DNA of 64,000 nucleotides from Streptomyces sp. NBC_00457 (GCF_036014015.1 NZ_CP107905.1:2418001-2482000); one strand, 5' to 3'; positions 8,203 through 17,223 are shown, counted from the first letter of the stretch. The notes: generated by a model not told the origin, from the sequence alone. Program-made: numbers and translations.

Positions 8203-8888
8203 TGCAGCGCCTGCCCGGCCGGTACACCGACCGGCACGGGTCGGAGGAGATCGTCTTCGAGACCGACGGCCGGGAACTGATCCGTACGACGATCAGGGGC
8301 GTCCGCTTCGAAGGCGACACGATGGACGATCTGGGCGCGCTGAGCGGTGAGCCGCCTGAGCAGGCCTTCTCGTTCTTCCATGGGGCACTGTGCTCCTGCC
8401 TCCTGGAGTGGGAGGTGCCCATACCGGTCGAGGTCAGGGGCAGCGGTGTCCGCCCGGGACTGCTGCGGTGCGCCCTGCGGCTCGTGGGTCCGGCAGGCCC
8501 GCCACCCGGTCTGGGCGAGGAGCCCCTGGTCACCACCTTGCACCTCGACGGGTACGAGTTCCGCAACGAGGCCGGCCAGGACGACTTCGAGGACGCGCTG
8601 CACGAGATCCAGCGCAAGCTGCCGCGTGCGGCCCGGCTGAAGGCCTGCGTCTCCTGCGCCTGGTCCGACTACTCCCCGCTGGGCCGTGGCCTCATGGCCG
8701 GCCTCGCCTGCTTCCGTGACGTCAAGGACCGCTACCGCCTGGTCGACGGCAAGCACGGCCCCCGGGGCATCTTCGCGATCTGGGACGACCTCACCGAGTT
8801 CGTCCAGGAGACCTGGCTCTGCGACCAGTTCGAGCACCGGACCACCGGGGGTTACCGGGGGCCGTTCCCGTACCCGCCGGTGAACTAG
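8202..8888 (+). CDS. DUF6304 family protein
   Basis: A 228-residue protein whose ATG shares a base with the TAA of allR, so the two are probably translationally coupled. It looks soluble, with no signal peptide or membrane segment. A cluster KACVSCAWSDYSPLGRG near residues 146-162 carries two Cys that could bind metal. The C-terminus FPYPPVN is Pro-rich. The sequence fits the actinobacterial DUF6304 family. Function is unknown; coupling to allR hints at a link with allantoin metabolism or is simply syntenic. Confidence 0.7.
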   Translation: MQRLPGRYTDRHGSEEIVFETDGRELIRTTIRGVRFEGDTMDDLGALSGEPPEQAFSFFHGALCSCLLEWEVPIPVEVRGSGVRPGLLRCALRLVGPAGPPPGLGEEPLVTTLHLDGYEFRNEAGQDDFEDALHEIQRKLPRAARLKACVSCAWSDYSPLGRGLMAGLACFRDVKDRYRLVDGKHGPRGIFAIWDDLTEFVQETWLCDQFEHRTTGGYRGPFPYPPVN

Positions 8889-9178
8889 CCCTGGCCCCGC
8901 CGCTGTTCACTGAACATATCCACCGCGTCGCGCACCTGCGTGAGCCCCGGCGACAGGGCGCTCACGGAGCCGATCGCCCCGGCGATCAGGAGCAACGAGC
9001 GGCGCAGGCGGGGGATTTCGGGGCTGCCGCTGACCGTCATCGCGGCGAGCGCAGCGAGTTCGTCCTCGGCGATGCCGCGGTCGGGAAACTCCGCGGGGTG
9101 CGCGGCAAGTTCGCGGCGCAGCCGGGACACCGCGGTCCGCAGTTCCGCCACCCTCGGGTCCTCGTCGCTGCCGGTCAC
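8885..9178 (-). CDS. DUF5955-like small helical protein
   Basis: A 97-residue protein from a GTG at 9178, preceded by AGAGG at six bases. It is mostly helical: an Arg-rich helix (RTAVSRLRRELAAHP), a second helix with LAALAAM, and a C-terminal moderately hydrophobic helix (LLLIAGAIGSVSALSPGL). No catalytic motif is visible. It converges on the DUF6304 gene with overlapping stop codons. I recall similar proteins beside malate synthase in other Streptomyces. The DUF number is from memory. Confidence 0.6.
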   Translation of the reverse strand: MTGSDEDPRVAELRTAVSRLRRELAAHPAEFPDRGIAEDELAALAAMTVSGSPEIPRLRRSLLLIAGAIGSVSALSPGLTQVRDAVDMFSEQRRGQG

Positions 9179-9395
9179 TGGCCGCCTCTGCCCCAAGCTC
9201 CGCAACACAGCTCTCCCCCCGCGCACGCCGTTGTGCGCCTGTACGTCGTGATCGCGCCCGGACCCCCGGAAGGTTGTCGGGCGCCGGGGGACGCGGGTCA
9301 GTAAACGCCACCCGGTGCGGGATGCGCCACCGCGTGGACCGAAATTCAGTCTCCGGAAAGCCGTCACGCGCCCCTGTCTCAGGTATGCAGGACGC

Positions 9396-9995
9396 ATGAC
9401 GGACAAGCAAGACACCGTGACCGGGCTACTGCTCGCCGCGGGAGGCGGACGACGGCTCGGCGGACGCCCCAAGGCACTGCTCGAACACCGCGGCCGGCCA
9501 CTCGTCGAACACGCGGTCGGCGTCCTGCGGGCGGCCGGGTGCACCCGCGTTCATGTGGTGCTCGGGGCGCAGGCGGCGGTCGTACGGGAACGGGCGCGGC
9601 TGGAGGGATGCGTGCTCGTGGACAACCCGGAGTGGGAGCAGGGCATGGGCTCCTCGCTGCGCGCCGGACTCGACTCGCTCGCCGGGACCCCCGCGACGGC
9701 CGCGCTCGTCTCACTCGTCGACCAGCCCGGCATCGGCCCGGAGGCGGTCGCCCGGGTGCTCGCCGCATACACGGACGAGGAGTCGCTGGTCTCGGCCGCC
9801 TACGACGGGGTACGCGGGCATCCGGTCCTGTTCGGCGCCGCCCACTGGACCGGCATCGCGGCCACGGCGACCGGGGACCGCGGGGCGCGCGCCTATCTGA
9901 AGGCGCACGAGGAGGAGATCACGCTCGTCGAGTGCGGGGATGTGGCCGAGGCGTACGACATCGACACGGAAGGCGACCTGAGCCACCTTGAGTGA
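9396..9995 (+). CDS. MobA/MocA-type nucleotidyltransferase (molybdenum cofactor)
   Basis: A 199-residue NTP-transferase domain protein. The start LLLAAGGGRRLGGRPKALL contains the Gly-rich nucleotide loop and the conserved Lys. DNPEWEQGMGSSLRAGL, LVSLVDQPGI (metal-binding Asp) and GVRGHPVLF follow and are typical of MocA (CTP:molybdopterin cytidylyltransferase) and related enzymes. Such enzymes make the cytidine dinucleotide form of the cofactor used by xanthine dehydrogenase-like oxidases. A PaoABC-type enzyme is encoded at 36.5-40.3 kb, a plausible client. Start chosen at the ATG at 9396; a longer frame upstream lacks the family fold. Confidence 0.85.
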   Translation: MTDKQDTVTGLLLAAGGGRRLGGRPKALLEHRGRPLVEHAVGVLRAAGCTRVHVVLGAQAAVVRERARLEGCVLVDNPEWEQGMGSSLRAGLDSLAGTPATAALVSLVDQPGIGPEAVARVLAAYTDEESLVSAAYDGVRGHPVLFGAAHWTGIAATATGDRGARAYLKAHEEEITLVECGDVAEAYDIDTEGDLSHLE

Positions 9996-10043
9996 GCATG
10001 GTGGCACCGAGCGCCACCATGCCTCGATTCAAAGAATCTCGAC

Positions 10044-10076
10044 GTCAACAAACCATTGAACTTCCACCATGAGGAA
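10044..10076. promoter_or_regulatory. Composite palindromic operator upstream of malate synthase
   Basis: GTCAACAAACCATTGAA (10044-10060), one spacer base, then TTCCACCATGAGGAA (10062-10076). Each is an imperfect palindrome of the same spacing as the elements before allB and uraD. It lies 116 bases upstream of the aceB start in an AT-richer patch. It is the likely AllR target that couples glyoxylate use to allantoin breakdown. Confidence 0.65.
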
Positions 10077-10191
10077 ACTAGTATCCACTGATCAGAAGCG
10101 CCCCGACGTTCCACGGGCGCTGTCAGCCGCACCCGAGGACCCTGGCACCCCGTGCCACACGTACGCAGCCCGCTGAAGGAAGTGACAGCTC

Positions 10192-11817
10192 ATGTCCGCA
10201 CCAGCGCCGTCCCCGCTGGCCATCGTCGACGCCGAGCCCCTGCCCCGGCAGGAGGAGGTCCTCACCGAAGCGGCCCTCGCCTTCGTGGCCGAGCTGCACC
10301 GGATGTTCACGCCCCGGCGTGACGAGCTCCTCGCCCGCCGCGCGGAGCGCCGCGCCGAGATCGCCCGCACCTCCACGCTCGACTTCCTCCCCGAGACGGC
10401 CGCGATCCGCGCGGACGACTCCTGGAAGGTGGCCCCCTCCCCCGCGGCCCTGAACGACCGCCGCGTGGAGATCACCGGCCCCACCGACCGCAAGATGACC
10501 ATCAACGCCCTCAACTCGGGCGCCAAGGTCTGGCTCGCCGACTTCGAGGACGCCTCCGCCCCGACGTGGGAGAACGTGGTCCTCGGCCAGCTCAACCTGA
10601 TCGACGCCTATACCCGGAACATCGACTTCACCGACCCGAACTCCGGCAAGTCGTACGCCCTGAAGGCCGAGGACGAGCTCGCGACCGTCGTCATGCGCCC
10701 GCGCGGCTGGCACCTGAACGAGCGTCACCTCACCGCCCCGGACGGCAGCCAAGTCCCCGGCGCCCTCGTCGACTTCGGCCTCTACTTCTTCCACAACGCC
10801 CAGCGGCTGCTCGACCTCGGCAAGGGCCCGTACTTCTACCTCCCCAAGACGGAGTCGCACCTGGAGGCCCGCCTCTGGAACGACGTGTTCGTCTTCGCGC
10901 AGGACTTCGTCGGCATCCCCCAGGGCACCATCCGCGCCACCGTCCTGATCGAGACGATCACGGCCGCGTACGAGATGGAGGAGATCCTCTACGAACTCCG
11001 CGACCACGCCTCGGGGTTGAACGCGGGCCGCTGGGACTACCTGTTCTCCATCGTGAAGAACTTCCGTGACGGCGGGGCCAAGTTCGTGCTCCCGGACCGC
11101 AACGCGGTCACCATGACCGCCCCGTTCATGCGCGCGTACACCGAACTCCTCGTCCGCACCTGCCACAAGCGGGGCGCGCACGCGATCGGCGGCATGGCGG
11201 CGTTCATTCCGTCCCGCCGCGACGAGGAGGTCAACAAGGTCGCCTTCGAGAAGGTGAAGGCGGACAAGGACCGCGAGGCGAACGACGGCTTCGACGGCTC
11301 CTGGGTCGCCCACCCCGACCTCGTCCCGATCGCCATGGCCTCCTTCGACGCCGTCCTCGGCGACAAACCGAACCAGAAGGACCAGCTGCGCGAGGACGTG
11401 GACGTCCAGGCGGCCGACCTGATCGCGGTCGACTCGCTCAAGGCGAAGCCGACGTACGACGGTCTGGTCAACGCCGTCCAGGTCGGCATCCGTTACATCG
11501 AAGCCTGGCTTCGCGGCCTCGGCGCGGTCGCCATCTTCAACCTGATGGAGGACGCGGCCACCGCCGAGATCTCCCGCTCGCAGATCTGGCAGTGGATCAA
11601 CGCCGGCGTCGAGTTCGAGAACGGCGAGAAGGCCACCCCGGAGCTGGCCCGCAAGGTCGCCGCCGAGGAACTGGCGGACATCCGCGCCGAGATCGGCGAG
11701 GAGGCCTTCGCGGCCGGGCACTGGCAGCAGGCCCACGACCTGCTGCTCACCGTCGCCCTCGACGAGGACTACGCGGACTTCCTGACGCTGCCCGCGTACG
11801 AGCGGCTCAAGGGCTGA
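10192..11817 (+). CDS. aceB: Malate synthase A
   Basis: A 541-residue enzyme that condenses glyoxylate with acetyl-CoA to malate. The family signature [16 protein letters not shown] lies at about residues 269-284. [11 protein letters not shown] near 115 and [10 protein letters not shown] near 165 are also typical, and the length is that of the malate synthase A isoform. Here glyoxylate probably comes from ureidoglycolate produced by allantoicase, since no isocitrate lyase is present and the upstream region carries the same operator as allB. GAAGGAAGTGACAG precedes the ATG. It converges with the SelW-like gene, with a hairpin beyond the stop. Confidence 0.97.
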   Translation: MSAPAPSPLAIVDAEPLPRQEEVLTEAALAFVAELHRMFTPRRDELLARRAERRAEIARTSTLDFLPETAAIRADDSWKVAPSPAALNDRRVEITGPTDRKMTINALNSGAKVWLADFEDASAPTWENVVLGQLNLIDAYTRNIDFTDPNSGKSYALKAEDELATVVMRPRGWHLNERHLTAPDGSQVPGALVDFGLYFFHNAQRLLDLGKGPYFYLPKTESHLEARLWNDVFVFAQDFVGIPQGTIRATVLIETITAAYEMEEILYELRDHASGLNAGRWDYLFSIVKNFRDGGAKFVLPDRNAVTMTAPFMRAYTELLVRTCHKRGAHAIGGMAAFIPSRRDEEVNKVAFEKVKADKDREANDGFDGSWVAHPDLVPIAMASFDAVLGDKPNQKDQLREDVDVQAADLIAVDSLKAKPTYDGLVNAVQVGIRYIEAWLRGLGAVAIFNLMEDAATAEISRSQIWQWINAGVEFENGEKATPELARKVAAEELADIRAEIGEEAFAAGHWQQAHDLLLTVALDEDYADFLTLPAYERLKG

Positions 11818-11820
11818 CCC

Positions 11821-12099
11821 TCAGGAAGCAGGCTTGTCCGAGTGGCCCAGGGGCTTGTCCGGGGCCACTCGGTCGCGTACGGCCTGCTTGACCGCCGTCG
11901 GCTCGGGAAAGCCCTGCTCGCGGCGGTCCCAGACCACCTCGTCGTTCACGCGAACGACGAAGACACCGCCGGTGCCGGGCTTGAGCGACAGCTCGGTCAG
12001 CTCGGTCTCGAAGGTCGTCAGCAGCTCCTGCGCCAGCCAGGCCGCGCGGGGCAGCCACCGGCACTGGGTGCAGTACTCGATCTGTACGCGCTGGGTCAT
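11821..12099 (-). CDS. SelT/SelW/SelH-family (Rdx) thioredoxin-like protein
   Basis: A 92-residue thioredoxin-fold protein of the Rdx family. The redox motif YCTQCRW lies at residues 9-15, where selenoprotein W has CxxU, so this is a Cys homologue. A strand TGGVFVVRVNDEVVWDRR and GFPEPTAVKQAVRD follow as in the family. Its ATG overlaps the TGA of the HipA-like gene (ATGA), implying translational coupling. Partner and substrate are unknown. A perfect hairpin sits inside its 3' end. Confidence 0.85.
   Translation of the reverse strand: MTQRVQIEYCTQCRWLPRAAWLAQELLTTFETELTELSLKPGTGGVFVVRVNDEVVWDRREQGFPEPTAVKQAVRDRVAPDKPLGHSDKPAS
11838..11872. terminator. Hairpin at the convergent aceB / SelW-like gene ends
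   Basis: CCGAGTGGCCC (11838-11848) pairs perfectly with GGGCCACTCGG (11862-11872) across a 13-base loop. It begins 20 bases past the aceB stop but lies within the last codons of the opposing gene. It could end aceB transcription and stabilise the other mRNA's 3' end. Confidence 0.55.
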
Positions 12100-13007
12100 C
12101 GAATGTGTACCGCCCCGTCCTGTTCCACCGCCGGTCTGCCGTGCAGGTCCGGGACCTGCTTGAGCCATGCCGGACGGCCTCGCTGTGTCTTCGCCGCGCG
12201 CAGGGCCTGCTCGGCGGCGAGTTCCTCCCGGGTGGGGAAGTCCGTGGGGAGCCAGACCGTGGAGGCCTGCACGCGCGCGTGGAGGTAGTCCACGTATGCC
12301 GTCCGGATGTCGTCCGGCGTCGCGAACCCCTCCTCTCCGGCCAGCCAGGCGTCCGGGACCTCGGCCGCGATCGCCCGCAGCAGCTCCCGCGTCACCTTCG
12401 GCGCCAGCTCGGCGTCGGCCGCGCGCACGTCCGGCGTGTAGTGCCCGAGCGCGTGGTGCCGGAAGTCGTACGCCTTCTCCGGTTCCGTCGCGTCCCAGCG
12501 GTGGTGGAAGACGAGGGCGGCGCCGTGGTCGATCAGCCACAGGTACGGGGGTGCGATGCCGAGCGTGGGCCAGATCATCAGGTTCGAGCTGTGGACCGTA
12601 CGGTCGACGTTGACGGTCAGCGCGTCGAGCCAGACGATCCGGCCCGCCTCCAGTGGGTCCACGCGGAACGTCTCGGCGACCTCGGGCGTGAAGTCCTTCG
12701 CCCCCGGCAGGAAGTCCATCCCGAGGTTGATCCCGGCACTGGCGCTGTGCAGCTCCCGCACCTCCTGATGCGGCTCTTCGTCGGCGATCTCCGGGTCGAA
12801 GCGCACCAGCACCAGCTCGGGGAACCGCAACCCCAGCGCCCGCGCCAGCTCACCCACGATCACCTCGGCGACCAGCGCCTTCTTGCCCTGCGCGGAGCCG
12901 GTGAACTTGACGACGTACGTCCCCAGGTCGTCGGCCTCGACGATGCCGGGGACGGAGCCGCCGGACCGGAGGCGTTCGACGTAGCGGGTCGCAGTGACCG
13001 TTCTCAA
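12096..13007 (-). CDS. HipA-family Ser/Thr kinase-like protein
   Basis: A 303-residue protein resembling the HipA C-terminal kinase fold. An N-terminal Gly-rich, Lys-containing stretch (DDLGTYVVKFTGSAQGKKAL) would bind ATP. WLDALTVNVDRTVHSSN near residue 125 matches the catalytic N-x-D-R/N segment, and LWLIDHGAALVF the metal-binding DHG. It lacks the HipA N-terminal domain and there is no HipB-like antitoxin gene nearby, so it is not a classic toxin-antitoxin pair. The start is a TTG at 13007 about nine bases after GGAAGG. The downstream SelW-like gene overlaps by four bases. Confidence 0.75.
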   Translation of the reverse strand: MRTVTATRYVERLRSGGSVPGIVEADDLGTYVVKFTGSAQGKKALVAEVIVGELARALGLRFPELVLVRFDPEIADEEPHQEVRELHSASAGINLGMDFLPGAKDFTPEVAETFRVDPLEAGRIVWLDALTVNVDRTVHSSNLMIWPTLGIAPPYLWLIDHGAALVFHHRWDATEPEKAYDFRHHALGHYTPDVRAADAELAPKVTRELLRAIAAEVPDAWLAGEEGFATPDDIRTAYVDYLHARVQASTVWLPTDFPTREELAAEQALRAAKTQRGRPAWLKQVPDLHGRPAVEQDGAVHIR

Positions 13008-13080
13008 CGAAACGTCCTTCCGGCCTCCGGCATGAAGTGAGCATAGTAACCGAGCGTGACAGCCGGTGTCGGAATTATTC

Positions 13081-13461
13081 TCAGCGTCGCCCGGTCAGCA
13101 GACCGTGGACCGACTCCGCAGTCTCTGCCGCGCAATCCCGCTCAGAGGCGCACACCTCGACGTATCGTGTGCCGCTCGCCGCGTGGCGTTCACGCACCGC
13201 CGTCACGCCCTCCTCGGCGCACGGCACGATCGCCACGATGCCGTTGCGGGCCAGTACCTCGGCCATCAGGCCGATGCGTTCGGGGTCCGTGTCATGGTCG
13301 TTGAGGCGGTCGAGCACCTCTACCCGGCGCTGTCCGGCCAGCAGGCGTTCGGCGAGCGCGTAGGCGGCGCCGCGCCGGTCGGCGGCGGTCGGCCCGGTGA
13401 CCCACACCGTCGCTCCCGGGCAGGTACATCGGCACTTCACGTCGGACATGTCGCTCAACAC
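13081..13461 (-). CDS. Degenerate APS kinase-like protein
   Basis: A 126-residue protein resembling adenylylsulfate kinase (CysC), which makes PAPS. Recognisable parts are RVEVLDRLNDH (for the VEVLDGD strand), IGLMAEVLARNGIVAIVPC and TRYVEVCA. The P-loop, normally GLSGSGKST, reads GPTAADRRG, so the Walker A Lys and Ser/Thr are absent, and the protein is about 70 residues shorter than active enzymes. An N-terminal CRCTCPG adds three Cys. Its GTG overlaps the stop of the sulfotransferase gene, so the two are co-translated. It is probably a non-catalytic partner or a decaying gene. Confidence 0.65.
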   Translation of the reverse strand: MLSDMSDVKCRCTCPGATVWVTGPTAADRRGAAYALAERLLAGQRRVEVLDRLNDHDTDPERIGLMAEVLARNGIVAIVPCAEEGVTAVRERHAASGTRYVEVCASERDCAAETAESVHGLLTGRR

Positions 13462-14279
13462 GGATACCCCCAGGCACGCGTGATGTCGCGCAGCGGCGCC
13501 GGTACGTCTGCCGCGTCCGGCAGCGCTCGCGCTTTCTGGATCTTCCCGGACTTGATGTTCTCGCTCCAGTCGCCGATGTACGGCACGAACGGGCCGTGAT
13601 CACCCTTGCGGTAGTCGAGCATCCTCGGCGCCCACGGAACGCCGAGGTAGGCGCAGATCTCCCGGGTGACCTCCTCGGGCCGCTCGGTCAGATCCTCGTA
13701 GCGGACGGTGAGGCCGGGCAGCGCGGTGCGGGCCGCCTGGACCGCCTCGACGTAGCCGCGCACTTCCCGCACGGTCGCGTCCGGATCGCGGTCGGGACGG
13801 TTGGTGATCAGTGAGCTGACCATCGACGCGGGATGGCGCAGCAGGAAGATGTACCGGGCCTTGGGCCAGCCCTCGTGCAGCCGCTCCCAGACGCCCGCGT
13901 TGCCGGGTGTCTTGTCGACGATGATCCGCTTGCCGCTGCGCACGAGTTCGCGGTGCAGCACCCGGTCCCACAGCAGGTACTCCAGCTCACGCTGGTCCAG
14001 GTCGAGTTCGGACATCGCCTTCTTGGTGTACGGCTTGTTCAGGTCGACGGAGAGCGTGCGCAGGTGCATCTCGTGCGGGGCGCGGATCTGCGGATGGCTG
14101 TTGAGCAGGACCCGCAGCAGCGTGGAGCCGGAGCGCACGGAGGACAGGACGAACACCGGGTCCGGTACGAGCCGATACGCCGACTCCGGCACAGGAGGCT
14201 CGCCCAGTCTGCGTATGCGCCGTCTCACGCCGCGCGCCACCCGGCGCACTCCCGGACCGACCGATCCGACCATGACCAT
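13455..14279 (-). CDS. Sulfotransferase
   Basis: A 274-residue PAPS-dependent sulfotransferase. The 5'-phosphosulfate loop VLSSVRSGSTLLR lies near residues 44-56, and the 3'-phosphate motif IFLLRHPASMVSSLI near 145-160. TVRYEDL and an ICAYLGVPW segment complete the fold. The N-terminal 25 residues are very basic (VRRVARGVRRRIRR). GGAGG lies seven bases before the ATG. It overlaps the degenerate APS kinase gene downstream. The acceptor is unknown; candidates are carbohydrates or small secreted molecules. Confidence 0.85.
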   Translation of the reverse strand: MVMVGSVGPGVRRVARGVRRRIRRLGEPPVPESAYRLVPDPVFVLSSVRSGSTLLRVLLNSHPQIRAPHEMHLRTLSVDLNKPYTKKAMSELDLDQRELEYLLWDRVLHRELVRSGKRIIVDKTPGNAGVWERLHEGWPKARYIFLLRHPASMVSSLITNRPDRDPDATVREVRGYVEAVQAARTALPGLTVRYEDLTERPEEVTREICAYLGVPWAPRMLDYRKGDHGPFVPYIGDWSENIKSGKIQKARALPDAADVPAPLRDITRAWGYPC

Positions 14280-14315
14280 TGCCGTGCCTCCTTGACCCCC
14301 CGGCCGCGCGGAACC

Positions 14316-15422
14316 TCACCCTCCTGTTGAAGGCTTGACCATACTGTGGCCGGTCCCTGGTTTCACCATGGGGACCGGATGAGATTCTCCTGAGCATTCA
14401 CGCAGGGCCCCCAGCAGCATCGGCAGCGAACGGTGGAACTCGCGCGCCCAGTACGGCGGGGAGTGTGTGCCGGCGTAGAAGTGCGTCGTCACCGGGGCTC
14501 CGAGGGCGGACAGGCGGTCGGCCAAGGCCCGGGACTCGCGTTGCATGAGCGTCTCCGTCGGGGAGATCGCCTCCTCGGGGAACGGGTCGGCCGGGTCCTC
14601 CAGCCCGGGGATCTCCGGGTCGGGCTCCGTGCCCGGCGGGTCGAGTGCGCCTGCCGTGCCGTCGCCGCTGGAGAGGTGGACGGGTGTGGTGCGCAGTCGG
14701 TGGGCCAGGTAATAGGGGTCGTGTGCCTGCCAGTTGGTGCGCTGGGCGACCGCGTGGCCCCACAGGGCCTTCCAGTCCAGGCCCAGGTACGTCATGGCGG
14801 CCCGTATGGCGCGCGGGTGCTGGAGGGGGTGGACGAAGCCGCTGTAGCTTGCCGCCGCCCGGAACAGCCCCGGGTGCCGGGCGGCGTACGAGAGGGCGCC
14901 GAACCCGCCCTGCGACTCCCCTGCGGCCGCACGACGGGTACCCGCGCCGTAGTGGCGCTCCAGGAGGGGACGTACCTCCCGGAGATGGAAGGTCTCCACG
15001 GCGGGCGGACCGCCCGCACCGGCGTTGAACCAGTCGCTGTAGAAGCCGAAGAGCGGCATCTCGGGCATGACGACAAGGACGTCGCGCAGCTCAGGTACGT
15101 CCTGGATGCCGGAGTCGTAGTCCTCGGTCCAGGCTCGGTAGTTGCCGTCGCCGCCGACCAGGAGATACAGCGTCGGCCAGCTCCCGCCGTGGCGGCGCTG
15201 CTCCCAGCCGTCCGGTGTGAGCAGACGGACCTTGGCGGTGCGGCCGAGTGCGGGCGAGTCGATGGTGAGGTCGACGAGGCGGTTGCCCCCCTGCTCCTCG
15301 GCGACGACTCGGGCGCCGTGCGGTGCGGGGGCCGCGTCGGCTTCGGACACCGCCAGCAACAGCAGCAGGTCGGCGATGACGAAGGCGAGGAGCAGGCGTA
15401 AACGGGCGGGGCTCCACGACAT
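14316..15422 (-). CDS. Secreted esterase-D-type alpha/beta hydrolase
   Basis: A 368-residue exported hydrolase of the putative esterase (antigen 85/esterase D-like) family. A signal sequence with the hydrophobic core LLLAFVIADLLLLLAVS spans about residues 8-30. The nucleophile sits in AAGESQGGFGALSYAA and the catalytic His in AGTHSPPYW. VVMPEMPLFGFYSDWF is the typical oxyanion region. The last residues contain a short imperfect repeat (MVKPGTG then MVKPSTG), which looks like a recent 3' duplication. GGAGA precedes the ATG at 15422. Substrate unknown. Confidence 0.82.
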   Translation of the reverse strand: MSWSPARLRLLLAFVIADLLLLLAVSEADAAPAPHGARVVAEEQGGNRLVDLTIDSPALGRTAKVRLLTPDGWEQRRHGGSWPTLYLLVGGDGNYRAWTEDYDSGIQDVPELRDVLVVMPEMPLFGFYSDWFNAGAGGPPAVETFHLREVRPLLERHYGAGTRRAAAGESQGGFGALSYAARHPGLFRAAASYSGFVHPLQHPRAIRAAMTYLGLDWKALWGHAVAQRTNWQAHDPYYLAHRLRTTPVHLSSGDGTAGALDPPGTEPDPEIPGLEDPADPFPEEAISPTETLMQRESRALADRLSALGAPVTTHFYAGTHSPPYWAREFHRSLPMLLGALRECSGESHPVPMVKPGTGHSMVKPSTGG

Positions 15423-15465
15423 GGCGAAGTCTCCTTTCGTACAAGGGTGTGTACGTGCGCCGTCG

Positions 15466-16233
15466 TCATACGTCTCGCCGGCGCAGCGTTCCGGCCGCGA
15501 GCAGGAGCAGCGCCCCCGTGTAGGCGGAGACGAGAAGGAGGGACGGCCAGGGGCCCACGCTGCCGACCGTCTCGGCGGTGGCGTCCGAGGTCTGGGTGAG
15601 CTTCTGCAGGGCGGCCGTCGGCGAGAGGCCGGCCACCCAGCGCTGGGCGTCACCGAAGAGCGGGCCGACGAGGGAGGGCAGGAGCAGGACTCCGATGACC
15701 GCGGTGACGGCACCCGCGGAGTGGCGGATGAGGGTGCCGGCCGCGAGACCCAGCAGCGCGGCCACGGCGAAGGAGGCCGCGACGCCGAACAGTACGGGCC
15801 ACGGCTCCCCTTGGGCGTACTTGCCGTCTTCGAGCAGCGCGTCACCGACGGCGTACGCGAGTGCGCAGGAGGCCAGTGCCACGGCGTACGCGACCGCCGC
15901 GATCAGGGTCACCTTCGCGGACAGCACGGTGGTGCGGCGCGGGTTGGCGGCGAAGGTGGTGCGGATGGTGCCGCTGCCGTACTCGCCGGTGATCAGCAGC
16001 GCGCCGGTCACGGCAGCCAGGATCTGGGCGACAACCGTGAGGGAGAGGCTGCCGCCGAGGACCGTGTCGTCCGGCTGCAGACTCCCGGTCGCGGCGACGA
16101 AGACCGCACCCAGGACGGGTACGGCGCCCGTCGCGAGGGTCGTCCACACCAGCGAGCGCACGCTGCGGAACTTGATCCACTCGTAGGCGAGGGCCTGCGG
16201 GAACCCGGCCCGGGCATCGATGAGCGTCGTCAT
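15466..16233 (-). CDS. ABC transporter permease (ABC-2 type)
   Basis: A 255-residue integral membrane protein with about six hydrophobic segments. The cytoplasmic N-terminus AYEWIKFRSVRSLVWTT and the loop LITGEYGSGTIRTTFAANPRRT are typical of Streptomyces ABC-2 permeases that pair with drug or peptide exporter ATPases. Its ATG overlaps the stop of the ATPase gene by four bases. It is the last gene of the kinase-regulator-ATPase-permease operon. Confidence 0.88.
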   Translation of the reverse strand: MTTLIDARAGFPQALAYEWIKFRSVRSLVWTTLATGAVPVLGAVFVAATGSLQPDDTVLGGSLSLTVVAQILAAVTGALLITGEYGSGTIRTTFAANPRRTTVLSAKVTLIAAVAYAVALASCALAYAVGDALLEDGKYAQGEPWPVLFGVAASFAVAALLGLAAGTLIRHSAGAVTAVIGVLLLPSLVGPLFGDAQRWVAGLSPTAALQKLTQTSDATAETVGSVGPWPSLLLVSAYTGALLLLAAGTLRRRDV

Positions 16234-17147
16234 CGGACGGCCTCCTGCCGTGTCCGGTACTCGGCCGAGTCCTGGGACAGGGCCGTGTAGACCTCCTCCA
16301 ACGAGGAGTGGATGGGGGTGAGTTCGTGCAGCGAGATGCCGTGATCGCGGGCCAGGTCGCCGATGGTGGCCGCGTCGAGGCCGTCCACGCGCCAGCCGCC
16401 CCGGGCTTCCAGTCGTACGGTCACACCCTCGGCCTGCAGCAGGTCGCGCAGCTTCTCCGGCTCCGGGGAGCGGACGTGCGTATGGGCGCGGGAGTTGGTC
16501 TCGATGAAGTCGCGGACCGTGGTGTCGGCGAGCAGTTGGCCGCGGCCGATCACCACCAGGTGGTCGGCGGTGAGCTCCATCTCGCTCATCAGGTGGCTGG
16601 AGAGGAAGACCGTACGGCCTTGCGCGGCAAGGGACTTGAGCAGCGTGCGAATCCAGCGGATGCCCTCGGTGTCCAGGCCGTTGACCGGCTCATCCAGCAG
16701 CAGCACCTCCGGGTCGCCGAGCAACGCGGCCGCGATGCCGAGCCGCCCGGCCATGCCGAGCGAGAAGCCCTTGACCCGTTGTCCTGCCACATCGCTCAGA
16801 CCGGTCAGGTCCAGGACCTCCGCCACCCGGCGGCGTGGGAGGTTGTTGCTCGCCGCGAGAGCGGCCAGGTGATGGTGGGCGGTACGGCCGCCGTGCACGC
16901 CCTTGGCGTCAAGGAGTGAGCCGACCGTGCGCAGGGGCGCGGGCAGTTCGGGGTACGGGCGGCCCGCCACCATGACGGTGCCGGAGGTGGGTGCGTCCAG
17001 GCCGAGCACGAGGCGCATGGTGGTGGATTTGCCAGCCCCGTTGGGACCGAGGAAGCCGGTCACTCTGCCGGGGTGGACGGTGAACGTCAGGTGGTCGACG
17101 GCGGTTCTGTCGCCGTAGCGTTTGGTGAGGTCGCGTGCTTCGATCAT
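16230..17147 (-). CDS. ABC transporter ATP-binding protein
   Basis: About 305 residues from the ATG at 17147. Walker A is GPNGAGKST near residue 34. The signature region reads GFSLGMAGRLGIA, where LSGGQ is replaced by FSLGM as in bacitracin/daunorubicin-type exporter ATPases. Walker B is VLLLDEPVNGLD and the switch His is in SSHLMSEMELTADH. The C-terminal extension fits the DrrA/BcrA class. An in-frame ATG at 17183 would add 12 residues; neither has a clear ribosome binding site. It probably responds to the two-component system encoded upstream. Confidence 0.93.
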   Translation of the reverse strand: MIEARDLTKRYGDRTAVDHLTFTVHPGRVTGFLGPNGAGKSTTMRLVLGLDAPTSGTVMVAGRPYPELPAPLRTVGSLLDAKGVHGGRTAHHHLAALAASNNLPRRRVAEVLDLTGLSDVAGQRVKGFSLGMAGRLGIAAALLGDPEVLLLDEPVNGLDTEGIRWIRTLLKSLAAQGRTVFLSSHLMSEMELTADHLVVIGRGQLLADTTVRDFIETNSRAHTHVRSPEPEKLRDLLQAEGVTVRLEARGGWRVDGLDAATIGDLARDHGISLHELTPIHSSLEEVYTALSQDSAEYRTRQEAVR

Positions 17148-17223
17148 GCCGACGACGGTAGGAAGCGGGGGCTTTCCTGGCATCCGCCGACGGGAGTCGG
17201 CCGCTACTCCCGGCGGAGCAGAG

